From an uncultured Bacteroidales bacterium (lineage in GTDB: Bacteria > Bacteroidota > Bacteroidia > Bacteroidales > UBA932): a stretch of DNA of 16,663 nt. Numbering within the stretch: position 1 is the stretch's first letter; every line of letters begins with the position of its first letter. Shown one piece after another: positions 6,680-13,621 of this stretch. The stretch spans positions 1 to 16,663 of the forward strand of contig CAMZCW010000029.1 of NCBI GenBank assembly GCA_947305045.1, read 5' to 3'. Under the pieces are notes generated by a model. It had not been told where the DNA came from and did no database searches. It saw nothing but the letters and a program-made list of their open reading frames with translations. Made by a program: the position numbers and the translations under genes.

Positions 6680-7414
6680 ATGCTGGACATTATAAACCTC
6701 CATGCCAAGATTGGCGACAAAGAAATCCTGAAAGGGATTAACCTTCATATCGGCCCCGGTGAAGTACATGCCGTGATGGGCCCGAACGGGGCGGGGAAGA
6801 GCACCCTGAGTGCTGTTCTTACCGGCCGTCCGGACTACGAAGTAACGGAGGGCAGCATCTTGTACAAAGGGGAGGATTTGCTTGCCAAAACGCCCGAAGA
6901 ACGTGCCTGGGCGGGCCTTTTCCTGAGTTTTCAGTACCCGATAGAGATTCCCGGCGTCACCATTACGGCCTTCATGAAGGCGGCGGTGAACGCCAAGCGC
7001 AAGGCCCAGGGACTGCCGGAGCTTAAAACGGCCGATTTCCTCAAACTCATGAAGCAGAAGATGGCCCTGGTGCAGATGAAACCGGAGTTCGCCAAGCGCG
7101 AGGTAAACGTGGGCTTTTCCGGCGGCGAGAAAAAGCGCAACGAGATATTCCAGATGGCCCTCCTGGAGCCGGACCTCTCTATCCTGGACGAGACGGACAG
7201 CGGCCTGGACGTAGATGCCCTCAAGATTGTGGCCGATGGCGTGAACACGCTCCGGAGTCCGGAAAAGAGCGCCATCATCATCACCCACTACCACAAACTG
7301 CTGGAATATGTGCAGCCGGACGTGGTGCACGTGCTCAAGGACGGCCGCATCGTGAAAACCGGCGGACGGGATCTTATTGACGCCATTGAGTCTCAGGGAT
7401 TTGACCAGTTTTAG
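6680..7414 (+). CDS. sufC: Fe-S assembly ATPase SufC
   Basis: SufC is the ABC-type ATPase that drives shape changes in the SufB-SufD scaffold; it works in the cytoplasm and is not a transporter. The 244-residue protein shows Walker A GPNGAGKS (34-41), the Q-loop in SFQYPIEIPGV (83-93), ABC signature FSGGEKKRNE (146-155), Walker B LSILDETDSGLD (166-177) and H-loop H203 in ITHYH. Length and motifs are standard. The sufD ATG follows the stop codon by 2 nt, so the two genes are almost certainly co-translated. The upstream 71-nt spacer contains a hairpin but no convincing promoter. Confidence 0.96.
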   Translation: MLDIINLHAKIGDKEILKGINLHIGPGEVHAVMGPNGAGKSTLSAVLTGRPDYEVTEGSILYKGEDLLAKTPEERAWAGLFLSFQYPIEIPGVTITAFMKAAVNAKRKAQGLPELKTADFLKLMKQKMALVQMKPEFAKREVNVGFSGGEKKRNEIFQMALLEPDLSILDETDSGLDVDALKIVADGVNTLRSPEKSAIIITHYHKLLEYVQPDVVHVLKDGRIVKTGGRDLIDAIESQGFDQF

Positions 7415-7416
7415 CC

Positions 7417-8070
7417 ATGGGACACGGTAAGTACATAGACCCGTTCAAAGCGGGAGATTCTCTCGGCCTTCGGCCTCGGAATGACAATGTCACACCGAGC
7501 GAAGCGAGCGTGTCCCATCATCGGGTGAAAGCCGGGGAAACCCTGAACCTGGAGTACGTGGTGCTGCCCGGGGAGAGTAAGGATATCGACATCACGATCG
7601 ACCTTGTGGGCCCCGGAGCGGAAGCCCATATCAAGGCGCTGTACCTTTGCAAGGCCGACGAAAAGGTGAATTTCCGCATCCTGATGCACCATCGTGCGCC
7701 AGGCTGCAAGAGCACTCAGCTCATTAGCGGCATTGCCGGCGGGCAGGCGCAGGTGAGCTTCCGCGGTACCATCGTCGTGGCCCCGGACGCCCAGCAAACG
7801 GAGGCCTTCCAGGAGAACCACAACATTGTGCTCACGGAAAGCGCCAAAGTGGACACCCGTCCGCAGCTGGAGATTTATGCCGATGACGTCAAGTGCTCCC
7901 ACGGTGCTACGGTGGGCCAGCTCAATGCCGATGAACTCTTCTATATGCGCTCTCGCGGCATCCCAGAAGCGGAAGCCCGGACATTGCAAATGCTCTCCTT
8001 CCTGTCCCCGGTGATTCCGGCAGGAAGGGAGGAAGAAATTGAGCGGGTGCTCAGAAGCTATGCGGAGTAG
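7417..8070 (+). CDS. sufD: Short SufD, Fe-S assembly scaffold subunit
   Basis: SufD partners SufB and SufC. This protein has only 217 residues, where SufD is usually above 400. It keeps the C-terminal beta-helix half: LMHHRAPGCKST (89-100), FRGTIVVAPDAQQTEAFQEN, PQLEIYADDVKCSHGATVGQ (149-168) with H162 at the conserved SufD histidine, and LFYMRSRGI. The N-terminal helical region and the first beta-helix turns are absent. Residues 13-35 come from a palindromic repeat translated in frame and show no relation to SufD. The ATG at 7417 directly follows sufC, and no frame upstream could hold the missing part, because sufC occupies it. It may be a natural minimal form or a deletion product; the intact active-site motif and open frame suggest that it works. 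Confidence 0.88.
   Translation: MGHGKYIDPFKAGDSLGLRPRNDNVTPSEASVSHHRVKAGETLNLEYVVLPGESKDIDITIDLVGPGAEAHIKALYLCKADEKVNFRILMHHRAPGCKSTQLISGIAGGQAQVSFRGTIVVAPDAQQTEAFQENHNIVLTESAKVDTRPQLEIYADDVKCSHGATVGQLNADELFYMRSRGIPEAEARTLQMLSFLSPVIPAGREEEIERVLRSYAE
7454..7518. repeat. Pair of REP-like palindromic units inside sufD
   Basis: Two divergent units stand head to head. Unit 1 (7454-7485), read on the minus strand, starts GTCATTCCGAG and ends GAATCTC, with ATTC pairing GAAT. Unit 2 (7489 to about 7518), on the plus strand, starts GTCACACCGAGCGAAGCGAG and continues CGTGTC, with ACAC pairing GTGT. The cores (CGAG...GAAG...CGAG) match each other. The outer arms differ but stay self-complementary, and both units share GTCA starts with the sufB-pnuC palindrome. 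The block encodes roughly residues 13-35 of SufD without breaking the frame. Confidence 0.8.
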
Positions 8071-9667
8071 GCGGCTCCTCATACTGTCAGCGGTTGGCCT
8101 GGTCCTCGCGGCCTGTACCAGGGAGGAAATCGACCCGGAAGCGCCCACGCCCACGGAGGTTCGCCTGCGTTCCATTACCGTATCCCAAAGCAGTCTGGTC
8201 CTTCCGGCCGGAGGCAGTGCAGAACTGTCCTTCACCGTGAAGGACCCTGCCTTTGAGATTCCCTCCCTGCTTGTGGAAAACGGCAGCGGAAAGGCGCCGG
8301 CCGCCTTCTCGCTGCAAAGCTTCCGTCGCGGAGGGAAGGAAGGAGAGTATGTGGCGGTCTTTAAGGACAACAAGGTGGAAGAGGTGTACAGCACCCAGGT
8401 TTGCCTGGTGGTTCCGCTCAGTAATGCGGAAACGGGCCAGACTTCCTATGTGACCTCCCTCTTTTTTACGGTCCGCTCCGAGCAGCAAACGGTTCGTGTA
8501 CAAGTAAATACGGGCCTGCCGGTAGTGTATCTGGATACGGAAGGCGGAAAGGGCGTCCATTCCAAGACAGAGGAAGTGCCGGCCAGTCTGTATATCAAGG
8601 GCACGGGTGCGTACGAAAGCTTGCAGCCGGTTTCATGCCGGGTGCGCGGGCGCGGTAATTCTACCTGGTCCTGGCCCAAGAAGCCCTACCTGATAAAGCT
8701 GGACGAGAAAGCGTCCATTTTCGGCCTTCCCAAACATAAACGCTGGGTGCTGCTGGCGAACTTTTGTGATCGGACCCTCATGCGAAACCTTGTGTCCATG
8801 AAAGTGTCGTCCATGACTAGCCTTGCCTGGACGCCCGGCTGCGTGCCGGTGGAGCTGGTCCTGGACGGGAAGCACCTTGGGAACTACCTGCTTATCGAAC
8901 AGGTACGGGTGGACGGCCATCGGGTGAATGTCGGGGACGACGGCTATCTGCTGGAGTGCGACTGGCATTATGACAGCCAGGTGCAGTGGCTGGATCCGCA
9001 CGGGTATTACTATGGGATGAACGGAAAGGTGAACGGAATCCCGTTCGGCGTAAAGAACCCGGATCCGGACGAGATTACCTCCGAGCAGCTTTCGCTCATA
9101 AAGACGTACATCAGCCTCACCGCCAATGCCATTTACGGGGCCGATTTCGCCCATCCGGAAACCGGCTATGCCCACTATATAGACGTGGATTCGTTTGTGG
9201 ACTACTGGCTGGTGTTTGAGATTATGTGCAACCATGAACTGGGAAATCCGGGCAGCGTATTCATGAACAAGACGCGGGACGGCAAGCTCATGGCCGGTCC
9301 TTGCTGGGACTTTGACTGGGGCATCCTGTCCTTCTATACGTCGGCAGGGGAAACGAGGCTGGTAAACGGTAAGGCCATCTGGTACGAGCGCCTGTTCCAG
9401 GATCCTGTGTTTGCGGCCAAAGTAAAAGCCCGTTTCAGCGAGCTTCTGCCGCAGCTGGAAACCATTCCCGCCTACATGGACGAGTGGGAAGCGCTGCTCA
9501 CGGAGAGCGCCAAACTGAACTTTAAGCTGTGGAACCCGGCCGATGATCGCAGCCTGAACGGTGGCCAGATCATCAACGGGGACGAAAACCTGTCCTTTCA
9601 TGAAGCCGTGCAGCGCCTCAAGCACAATTACAGGAAGCACCTGCAGGTAATGCAGGCGCAGCTTTAG
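8060..9667 (+). CDS. CotH-kinase-domain lipoprotein
   Basis: A 535-residue lipoprotein with signal peptide MRSRRLLILSAVGLVLAAC; lipobox LAAC makes C19 the lipidated residue. Residues 35-150 look like a beta-sandwich (Ig/BACON-like) domain. From about 155 a CotH kinase domain follows, with RGRGNSTW (196-203), KKPYLIKL (207-214), GNYLLIEQVR (274-283), NHE (391-393) and WDFDWG (416-421). CotH proteins are atypical protein kinases known from spore coats; in Bacteroidota they are common surface or periplasmic lipoproteins with unknown targets. I start at the ATG at 8060 because it gives a clean signal peptide; the start overlaps the sufD end by 11 nt. The 3' end overlaps the convergent tsaE by 4 nt. 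The family is firm; the role is unknown. Confidence 0.88.
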   Translation: MRSRRLLILSAVGLVLAACTREEIDPEAPTPTEVRLRSITVSQSSLVLPAGGSAELSFTVKDPAFEIPSLLVENGSGKAPAAFSLQSFRRGGKEGEYVAVFKDNKVEEVYSTQVCLVVPLSNAETGQTSYVTSLFFTVRSEQQTVRVQVNTGLPVVYLDTEGGKGVHSKTEEVPASLYIKGTGAYESLQPVSCRVRGRGNSTWSWPKKPYLIKLDEKASIFGLPKHKRWVLLANFCDRTLMRNLVSMKVSSMTSLAWTPGCVPVELVLDGKHLGNYLLIEQVRVDGHRVNVGDDGYLLECDWHYDSQVQWLDPHGYYYGMNGKVNGIPFGVKNPDPDEITSEQLSLIKTYISLTANAIYGADFAHPETGYAHYIDVDSFVDYWLVFEIMCNHELGNPGSVFMNKTRDGKLMAGPCWDFDWGILSFYTSAGETRLVNGKAIWYERLFQDPVFAAKVKARFSELLPQLETIPAYMDEWEALLTESAKLNFKLWNPADDRSLNGGQIINGDENLSFHEAVQRLKHNYRKHLQVMQAQL

Positions 9668-10089
9668 TCTTCCCAGGAAAGCAGCCTGGAGCCGTCCGGC
9701 TGTACGGAAATTTGAACACGCAAGGTCTCCTCGGGCAGGAGGCCTTCTACGTTTTCCGGCCATTCCATGAGGCACAGTTCCCCGGAATCCAGGTAGTCGT
9801 ACAGGCCAATGTCCAGGGCCTCGGCCGGGTTGTCTATCCGGTAAAAATCGAAGTGGGAAATGGGCCGTCCGCCCTTGCCCCGGTACTCGTTTACAATGGC
9901 GAAGGTGGGGGAGGAGATGGCGTCTTCTTCTACGCCCAGTTCCTTGCAAACGGCGGTGGTAAAGGTGGTTTTCCCGGCGCCCATGGGCGCATAAAACGCC
10001 ACCAGCGTACGGCTTCCCAGCAGCTGGAGGAACTCCCTCGCCGCCCGCTCCAAATCCTGGAGCCCCTCAATCTGAATCTGATGTTTCAT
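9664..10089 (-). CDS. tsaE: tRNA t6A biosynthesis ATPase TsaE
   Basis: TsaE is the small P-loop ATPase that works with TsaB, TsaC and TsaD to make N6-threonylcarbamoyl-adenosine at position 37 of ANN-decoding tRNAs. The 141-residue protein has Walker A PMGAGKTTF (35-43), SPTFAIVNEY (60-69), HFDFYRI (79-85) and MEWPEN (108-113), all typical of the family, and a normal length. I prefer the ATG at 10089, one base after the hicB stop codon, over an in-frame ATG five codons upstream inside hicB. Expression therefore probably depends on transcription through hicAB. The 3' end converges on cotH with a 4-nt overlap. Confidence 0.95.
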   Translation of the reverse strand: MKHQIQIEGLQDLERAAREFLQLLGSRTLVAFYAPMGAGKTTFTTAVCKELGVEEDAISSPTFAIVNEYRGKGGRPISHFDFYRIDNPAEALDIGLYDYLDSGELCLMEWPENVEGLLPEETLRVQISVQPDGSRLLSWED

Positions 10090-10090
10090 G

Positions 10091-10501
10091 TTAAATGCCC
10101 GCAAAATGAATCATTCCTAATTGTTCGCTGAAACGATGGATGCCATCTTCCATTTTCCGTACGGTTTTAGGGGATGGTTTTCTGTAGCCACTGATATAGT
10201 GCCCTAATTGCTTTTGGTTAATGCCGGTTATCCTTTCCAAACCGGCGAGGGTGAATGCAAAGGCAAATTCTTCAAGAAAGGAAGGAATGTCATAGCGGAA
10301 GACAAAACTGGCATCGACAAATTTTTCCCCCGATTCCCTGAAGGTTTCCTTTATTTCCTCATAGGCACACAGGAAGTCTTCTTTTGCAGCGATAATAGTG
10401 TCGCCGGTGCCAATGACGCCATACGGAAGGTCTTCATCGGTGGTATAGATGGAGAAACGATGGTCTGTTCCGGTCTCTATAATAGCGGTTACTGTTTTCA
10501 T
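10091..10501 (-). CDS. hicB: HicB-type antitoxin with HTH domain
   Basis: A 136-residue antitoxin of the HicAB type II system. The N-terminal part (1-60, MKTVTAIIETG... GDTIIAAKEDFLCAYEEIKE) fits the RNase-H-like HicB fold that blocks HicA. The C-terminal part (85-120, ALERITGINQKQLGHYISG-like, then RKPSPKT) is a helix-turn-helix DNA-binding region, likely used to repress the operon promoter. The start at 10501 overlaps the hicA stop as ATGA, so the two are translationally coupled. The frame stays open upstream, but that extension is only the hicA antiparallel-frame shadow. One base separates it from tsaE. Confidence 0.9.
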   Translation of the reverse strand: MKTVTAIIETGTDHRFSIYTTDEDLPYGVIGTGDTIIAAKEDFLCAYEEIKETFRESGEKFVDASFVFRYDIPSFLEEFAFAFTLAGLERITGINQKQLGHYISGYRKPSPKTVRKMEDGIHRFSEQLGMIHFAGI

Positions 10502-10686
10502 AGATTGACTCCCGATAGTTTTCTGATGCATCTTATAGTTCCACTTTTTGCTTCTTCTGCTTCGTGATAGCTTGTTGGAAATGTTTTTCCTGTTATGGGA
10601 CTCATCCAAATGGGATGTCGGGAACCGTTCCGTGTCACATAGCATCCCGCATCTCTGAGCTTCCTGTGTATTTCCGAGTACCTCAT
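10498..10686 (-). CDS. hicA: HicA mRNA interferase toxin
   Basis: A 62-residue HicA toxin, a small dsRBD-like ribonuclease that cleaves mRNA when not held by HicB. It begins MRYSEIHRKLRDAGC, has the catalytic-histidine motif NGSRHPIW (H24), SPITGK, and ends with the usual GTIRCIRKLSG. The length is standard. The ATG lies only 2 nt after its TATCTTTG box, so the mRNA is probably leaderless or nearly so. Order (toxin first) and the 4-nt ATGA overlap with hicB are typical for HicAB. Confidence 0.9.
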   Translation of the reverse strand: MRYSEIHRKLRDAGCYVTRNGSRHPIWMSPITGKTFPTSYHEAEEAKSGTIRCIRKLSGVNL

Positions 10687-10688
10687 TG

Positions 10689-10720
10689 CAAAGATAGTAA
10701 TATTTCTAACATTTTACAAA
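10689..10720 (-). promoter_or_regulatory. hicAB promoter embedded in the 3' end of comM
   Basis: On the minus strand TTTG (10720-10717), exactly 20 nt, then TATCTTTG (10696-10689): a perfect Bacteroidetes promoter. The -33 box lies in the last codons of comM (GAT TTG TAA), and the -7 box ends 2 nt before the hicA ATG. HicB would be expected to bind nearby; I see no clear operator palindrome. Confidence 0.8.
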
Positions 10721-12273
10721 TCCAGCAAATTGCGGCGGTCAAGGAAGCGGTAGCTGGCGGCTTCGGCCAGGTGGGCGGGCTCGATGTCCTGTGCACCGGA
10801 CAAATCGGCAATGGTGCGGGCAATTTTGACGATGCGCGTATAGGCGCGGGCGCTCAGGCCCAGCCTGTCGATAATCTGCTCCAGGAGCGTCTTGCAGGCC
10901 TCCGAGAGGGGACAGAAGCGTTCCATCTGCTTGGCGTCCATCTCCGAATTGGTGAAAATGCCGCTGCCGGCAAAGCGTTGCCGTTGCACCTCGCATGCCC
11001 GGAGCACCCTGGCCGCTATGGCCGCCGAAGGTTCCGCTTTCCGGCCCCGGATGAGCGCGGTGGTCTGGACCGGCCGGCAAAGCAGCTGAATATCAATTCT
11101 GTCCATAATAGGGCCGGACAGTTTGGACAGATAGGCCAGGCGCTGGCCGGGCGTGCAGGTGCAGCGTTCGCCTTCCCCGTAATAGCCGCAGGGGCAGGGA
11201 TTGGAGGCCGCTACCAGCATGAACGAAGCCGGATATTCAATCTTGGCCTTGAGCCGGGAAATGCATACTTTCCGGTCCTCCAGCGGCGCCCGAAGGGCCT
11301 CCAGGGTACTTTTGGGCGCTTCGCAAAACTCGTCCAGGAAAAGCACGCCGCCGGTGGCCAGCGACACCTCTCCCGGCAGAATATTCTCCCCGCTGCCGCC
11401 GCCCAGCATGGCCGCTTTGGAGGCCGATATGTGCGGCGCACGGAACGGGCGCGTGCGCAGGAGGCCCGGCCGTCCGGTGGTTCGCCCCGCCACTGAATAC
11501 ACCTTGGACGTGAGGACGCTCTCCTCCAGCGTCATAGGCGGAAGAATGCCCGCCATGGCCTTGGCGATGGAGCTTTTTCCGCTCCCGGGTGCACCCAGAA
11601 GCAGGACGTTGTGTCCGCCGGCACTCGCAATCTCCACGCCCCGCTTGGCGCCTTCCTGGCCAATGATATCGGCAAAATCCATGAAGGAACCAAAGGGGAG
11701 GGTGGGCTCTTCCAGCGCCCGGCGGTAGCATTCCGTGTTCCAGATCAGGAGGTGCGACGGGTCCTCGCGCTCCTCCAGGATGAGCAGCACATCTTCGAGC
11801 GTACGCGCGCCAAAAACCTGCGCCTGCGTGAAATCGGCCGCCTCCAGCGCACTCTCTTCCGGCAGGATGCAGCCCTTGAAACCCTGCTCAAGGGCCAGTT
11901 CCACCATGGGCAGGGCGCCGCTTACGGGCCGAAGGCTTCCGTCCAGGCCCAATTCTCCCATAATCAGGTATTTACCCAATCCAGGCAGCGGCCGCTGGTC
12001 GGAGGCGGCAATGACGCCCAGGGCAATGGGAAGATCATAGCCGCTGCCTTGTTTGTGCATGTCGGCCGGGGCCAGGTTAATCACAATTTTCTTGCCCGGC
12101 ACATGGAAACCCCTGGCCTGCAGGGCTGTCACCGTTCGCAGGAGGCTTTCCTTGACGGCTATGTCGGCCAGCCCTACCAGGTGTATTCCGATGCCCAGGG
12201 TGATATTGACTTCTACGGTAACCGGAACCGCCCGGATACCCATGCATTTTGCGCTGTGAATATAGACAATCAT
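10714..12273 (-). CDS. comM: YifB/ComM family Mg-chelatase-like AAA+ ATPase
   Basis: A 519-residue member of the YifB/ComM family; ComM is a hexameric helicase that promotes branch migration during integration of transformed DNA in naturally competent bacteria. The N-terminal ChlI-like fold (1-170, with GLADIAVKES and GYDLPIALG) is followed by an AAA+ module with Walker A GAPGSGKS (227-234), Walker B VLFLDE (310-315), and a Cys motif SNPCPCGYYG plus C371/C373, a likely zinc site. The C-terminal part ends LSARAYTRIVKIARTIADL as in the family. Length is normal. It begins 3 nt after the stop of the unknown lipoprotein gene upstream. Whether this organism is competent cannot be told from the sequence. 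Confidence 0.93.
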   Translation of the reverse strand: MIVYIHSAKCMGIRAVPVTVEVNITLGIGIHLVGLADIAVKESLLRTVTALQARGFHVPGKKIVINLAPADMHKQGSGYDLPIALGVIAASDQRPLPGLGKYLIMGELGLDGSLRPVSGALPMVELALEQGFKGCILPEESALEAADFTQAQVFGARTLEDVLLILEEREDPSHLLIWNTECYRRALEEPTLPFGSFMDFADIIGQEGAKRGVEIASAGGHNVLLLGAPGSGKSSIAKAMAGILPPMTLEESVLTSKVYSVAGRTTGRPGLLRTRPFRAPHISASKAAMLGGGSGENILPGEVSLATGGVLFLDEFCEAPKSTLEALRAPLEDRKVCISRLKAKIEYPASFMLVAASNPCPCGYYGEGERCTCTPGQRLAYLSKLSGPIMDRIDIQLLCRPVQTTALIRGRKAEPSAAIAARVLRACEVQRQRFAGSGIFTNSEMDAKQMERFCPLSEACKTLLEQIIDRLGLSARAYTRIVKIARTIADLSGAQDIEPAHLAEAASYRFLDRRNLLDL

Positions 12274-12276
12274 ATT

Positions 12277-13494
12277 TTAGTCAATTTGAAGAGAGGTGAA
12301 ATAGCCGTTGAAGCGAAGGGCGGTGGTGTCGCGGTCGCGGACGAGCATGTGCCTTTTGCCCGTTGTCGCGGTGAGCGCCACCCCAAAAGTGTTTTTCCGG
12401 AATTGCATGCAGCGGGACGATGTAAGCGTGAAGCGGCCGCCGGCAGAGAGCACCACTTCGCGGTTGAGAAACACGCTCAGCACGCTTCCGTCGTCATATT
12501 CCGACACGGAACCATAGTTGTCTCCGTCCATGACCAGGTCGCGGACGACATAGGGACTGGAGACGTAACAGACCGTCCCGTCCTGGTCCCGCAGCCAGTA
12601 GGTATAGGCCGGCTTGTAGCTGTATCCTTTCAGGAGGATACGGCCGCCTATGGGCACCAGTTTGCCGTTATGGGGCGTCTCCCCCGGAGAAAAGGACAGG
12701 GTGAGGTAGGTCTCACCTTTTACCAGGCAAAGGGCTCCGCCACGGTTCTCGAAACGGTAAATGGTTCCGTTATGGACGCGGATATCGTACACCTGGCAGT
12801 CGGCACTGGCCGGTATCACTTTCTCTACCTGGTCCTCTTTCATGACGCGGTACTCCCAGTTCATCTTGTCCTGTTTGAAGACGGGAACCCCATACGTATA
12901 GTAAATGCCGGCAGTATCAACGGAGAAGGCTCCGCCGTCCCATTCGTGTTCGTCGGCTCCGTTCAGGATGACACCGCTTGCCGATGAGAAGCATTCCTTC
13001 CCATTGATGCGGAAACAGATGCCACCCCCGCCTGGACGCTGTCCAAGGGTATATATTTGGTCGTCAACCACCCAAAATCCGTTAAACACCTCCTCTCCCG
13101 GGAAGCGAAGCCGCTCCTCTCCATTGCAGGAAACCACCATTTGTCCCTTCTCGTAATGGTCTGTCCATAGTTCCCCGTGAATAATCCGGTGCCGGTAAGC
13201 TTCCGGTCGCCCGCGCATGGGAACGCGTACCAGTTCATTGCCATCTTTGAGCAGGAACAACATGGCTTCCGTGTCTCCTCCGGCTCGCCAATCCACGGTG
13301 TCCGGGAAGCAGACCGCCGTTGCGTAAAGGCTCACCTCCGGCCCCGATGGTTCCGCTTCCTCCGGTTTGCCGGTGGCGGAGCGGCCCGCGCCGGAGCCAT
13401 AGGGGTTTCCCGAGCGAGGGAGTGAATCAAAAAGCGGGGGTTGGCACGAGAGAACGGCCAAAGAAAAAAGAACCCATCGAATCAACTTGCACAT
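12277..13494 (-). CDS. Uncharacterised lipoprotein upstream of comM
   Basis: I do not recognise this 405-residue protein. It starts MCKLIRWVLFSLAVLSC, a lipoprotein signal peptide with C17 as the likely lipidated residue. A Pro/Gly/Ser/Glu-rich linker follows (about 18-55). The rest is rich in beta-strand-like, aromatic and Gly/Asp-turn segments (for example GEEVFNGFWVVDDQIYTLGQ and DTAGIYYTYGVPVF), with spaced repeats of the kind seen in beta-propellers. I choose the ATG at 13494 because it gives the signal peptide; an in-frame ATG at 13620 would add 42 residues that hide it and would overlap the ispE promoter. It diverges from ispE and lies 3 nt before comM, so the two are probably co-transcribed. 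It is likely a periplasmic or surface protein; the function is unknown. Confidence 0.75.
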   Translation of the reverse strand: MCKLIRWVLFSLAVLSCQPPLFDSLPRSGNPYGSGAGRSATGKPEEAEPSGPEVSLYATAVCFPDTVDWRAGGDTEAMLFLLKDGNELVRVPMRGRPEAYRHRIIHGELWTDHYEKGQMVVSCNGEERLRFPGEEVFNGFWVVDDQIYTLGQRPGGGGICFRINGKECFSSASGVILNGADEHEWDGGAFSVDTAGIYYTYGVPVFKQDKMNWEYRVMKEDQVEKVIPASADCQVYDIRVHNGTIYRFENRGGALCLVKGETYLTLSFSPGETPHNGKLVPIGGRILLKGYSYKPAYTYWLRDQDGTVCYVSSPYVVRDLVMDGDNYGSVSEYDDGSVLSVFLNREVVLSAGGRFTLTSSRCMQFRKNTFGVALTATTGKRHMLVRDRDTTALRFNGYFTSLQID

Positions 13495-13584
13495 AGCTTT
13501 CTCGTATTTGTGGGTGGCAAGTTCGGAAACGCTTGGCAAAAAACCTACAATCGGTTGAAAAAAACTCTTGTTTCGCAATGTTTT

Positions 13585-13617
13585 TTTGCTGTTTCTACCG
13601 ATTTGCACGTATATTTG
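13585..13617 (+). promoter_or_regulatory. ispE promoter, leaderless start
   Basis: TTTG (13585-13588), a 21-nt spacer and TATATTTG (13610-13617) match the phylum consensus. The ispE ATG starts 4 nt after the -7 box, so the transcript probably begins at or very near the start codon. The spacer 13495-13621 is divergent with the lipoprotein gene; I found no clear -7 box for the latter. Confidence 0.75.
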
Positions 13618-13621
13618 CAAT

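Noticed and set aside
7417..7453. sufD as a pseudogene
   Set aside because: The frame is intact, the start is tightly coupled to sufC and the conserved active-site region is complete; it is short but not visibly broken.
8633..9949. Minus-strand open frame (438 codons) opposite cotH
   Set aside because: It overlaps CotH with its clear motifs and runs into tsaE in another frame; no recognisable domain or start context.
11611..12987. Plus-strand open frame (458 codons) opposite comM and the lipoprotein gene
   Set aside because: It spans the junction of two opposite-strand genes, one with firm motifs; no domain is visible.
13495..13620. N-terminal extension of the unknown lipoprotein
   Set aside because: It would bury a good lipoprotein signal peptide and overlap the ispE promoter.
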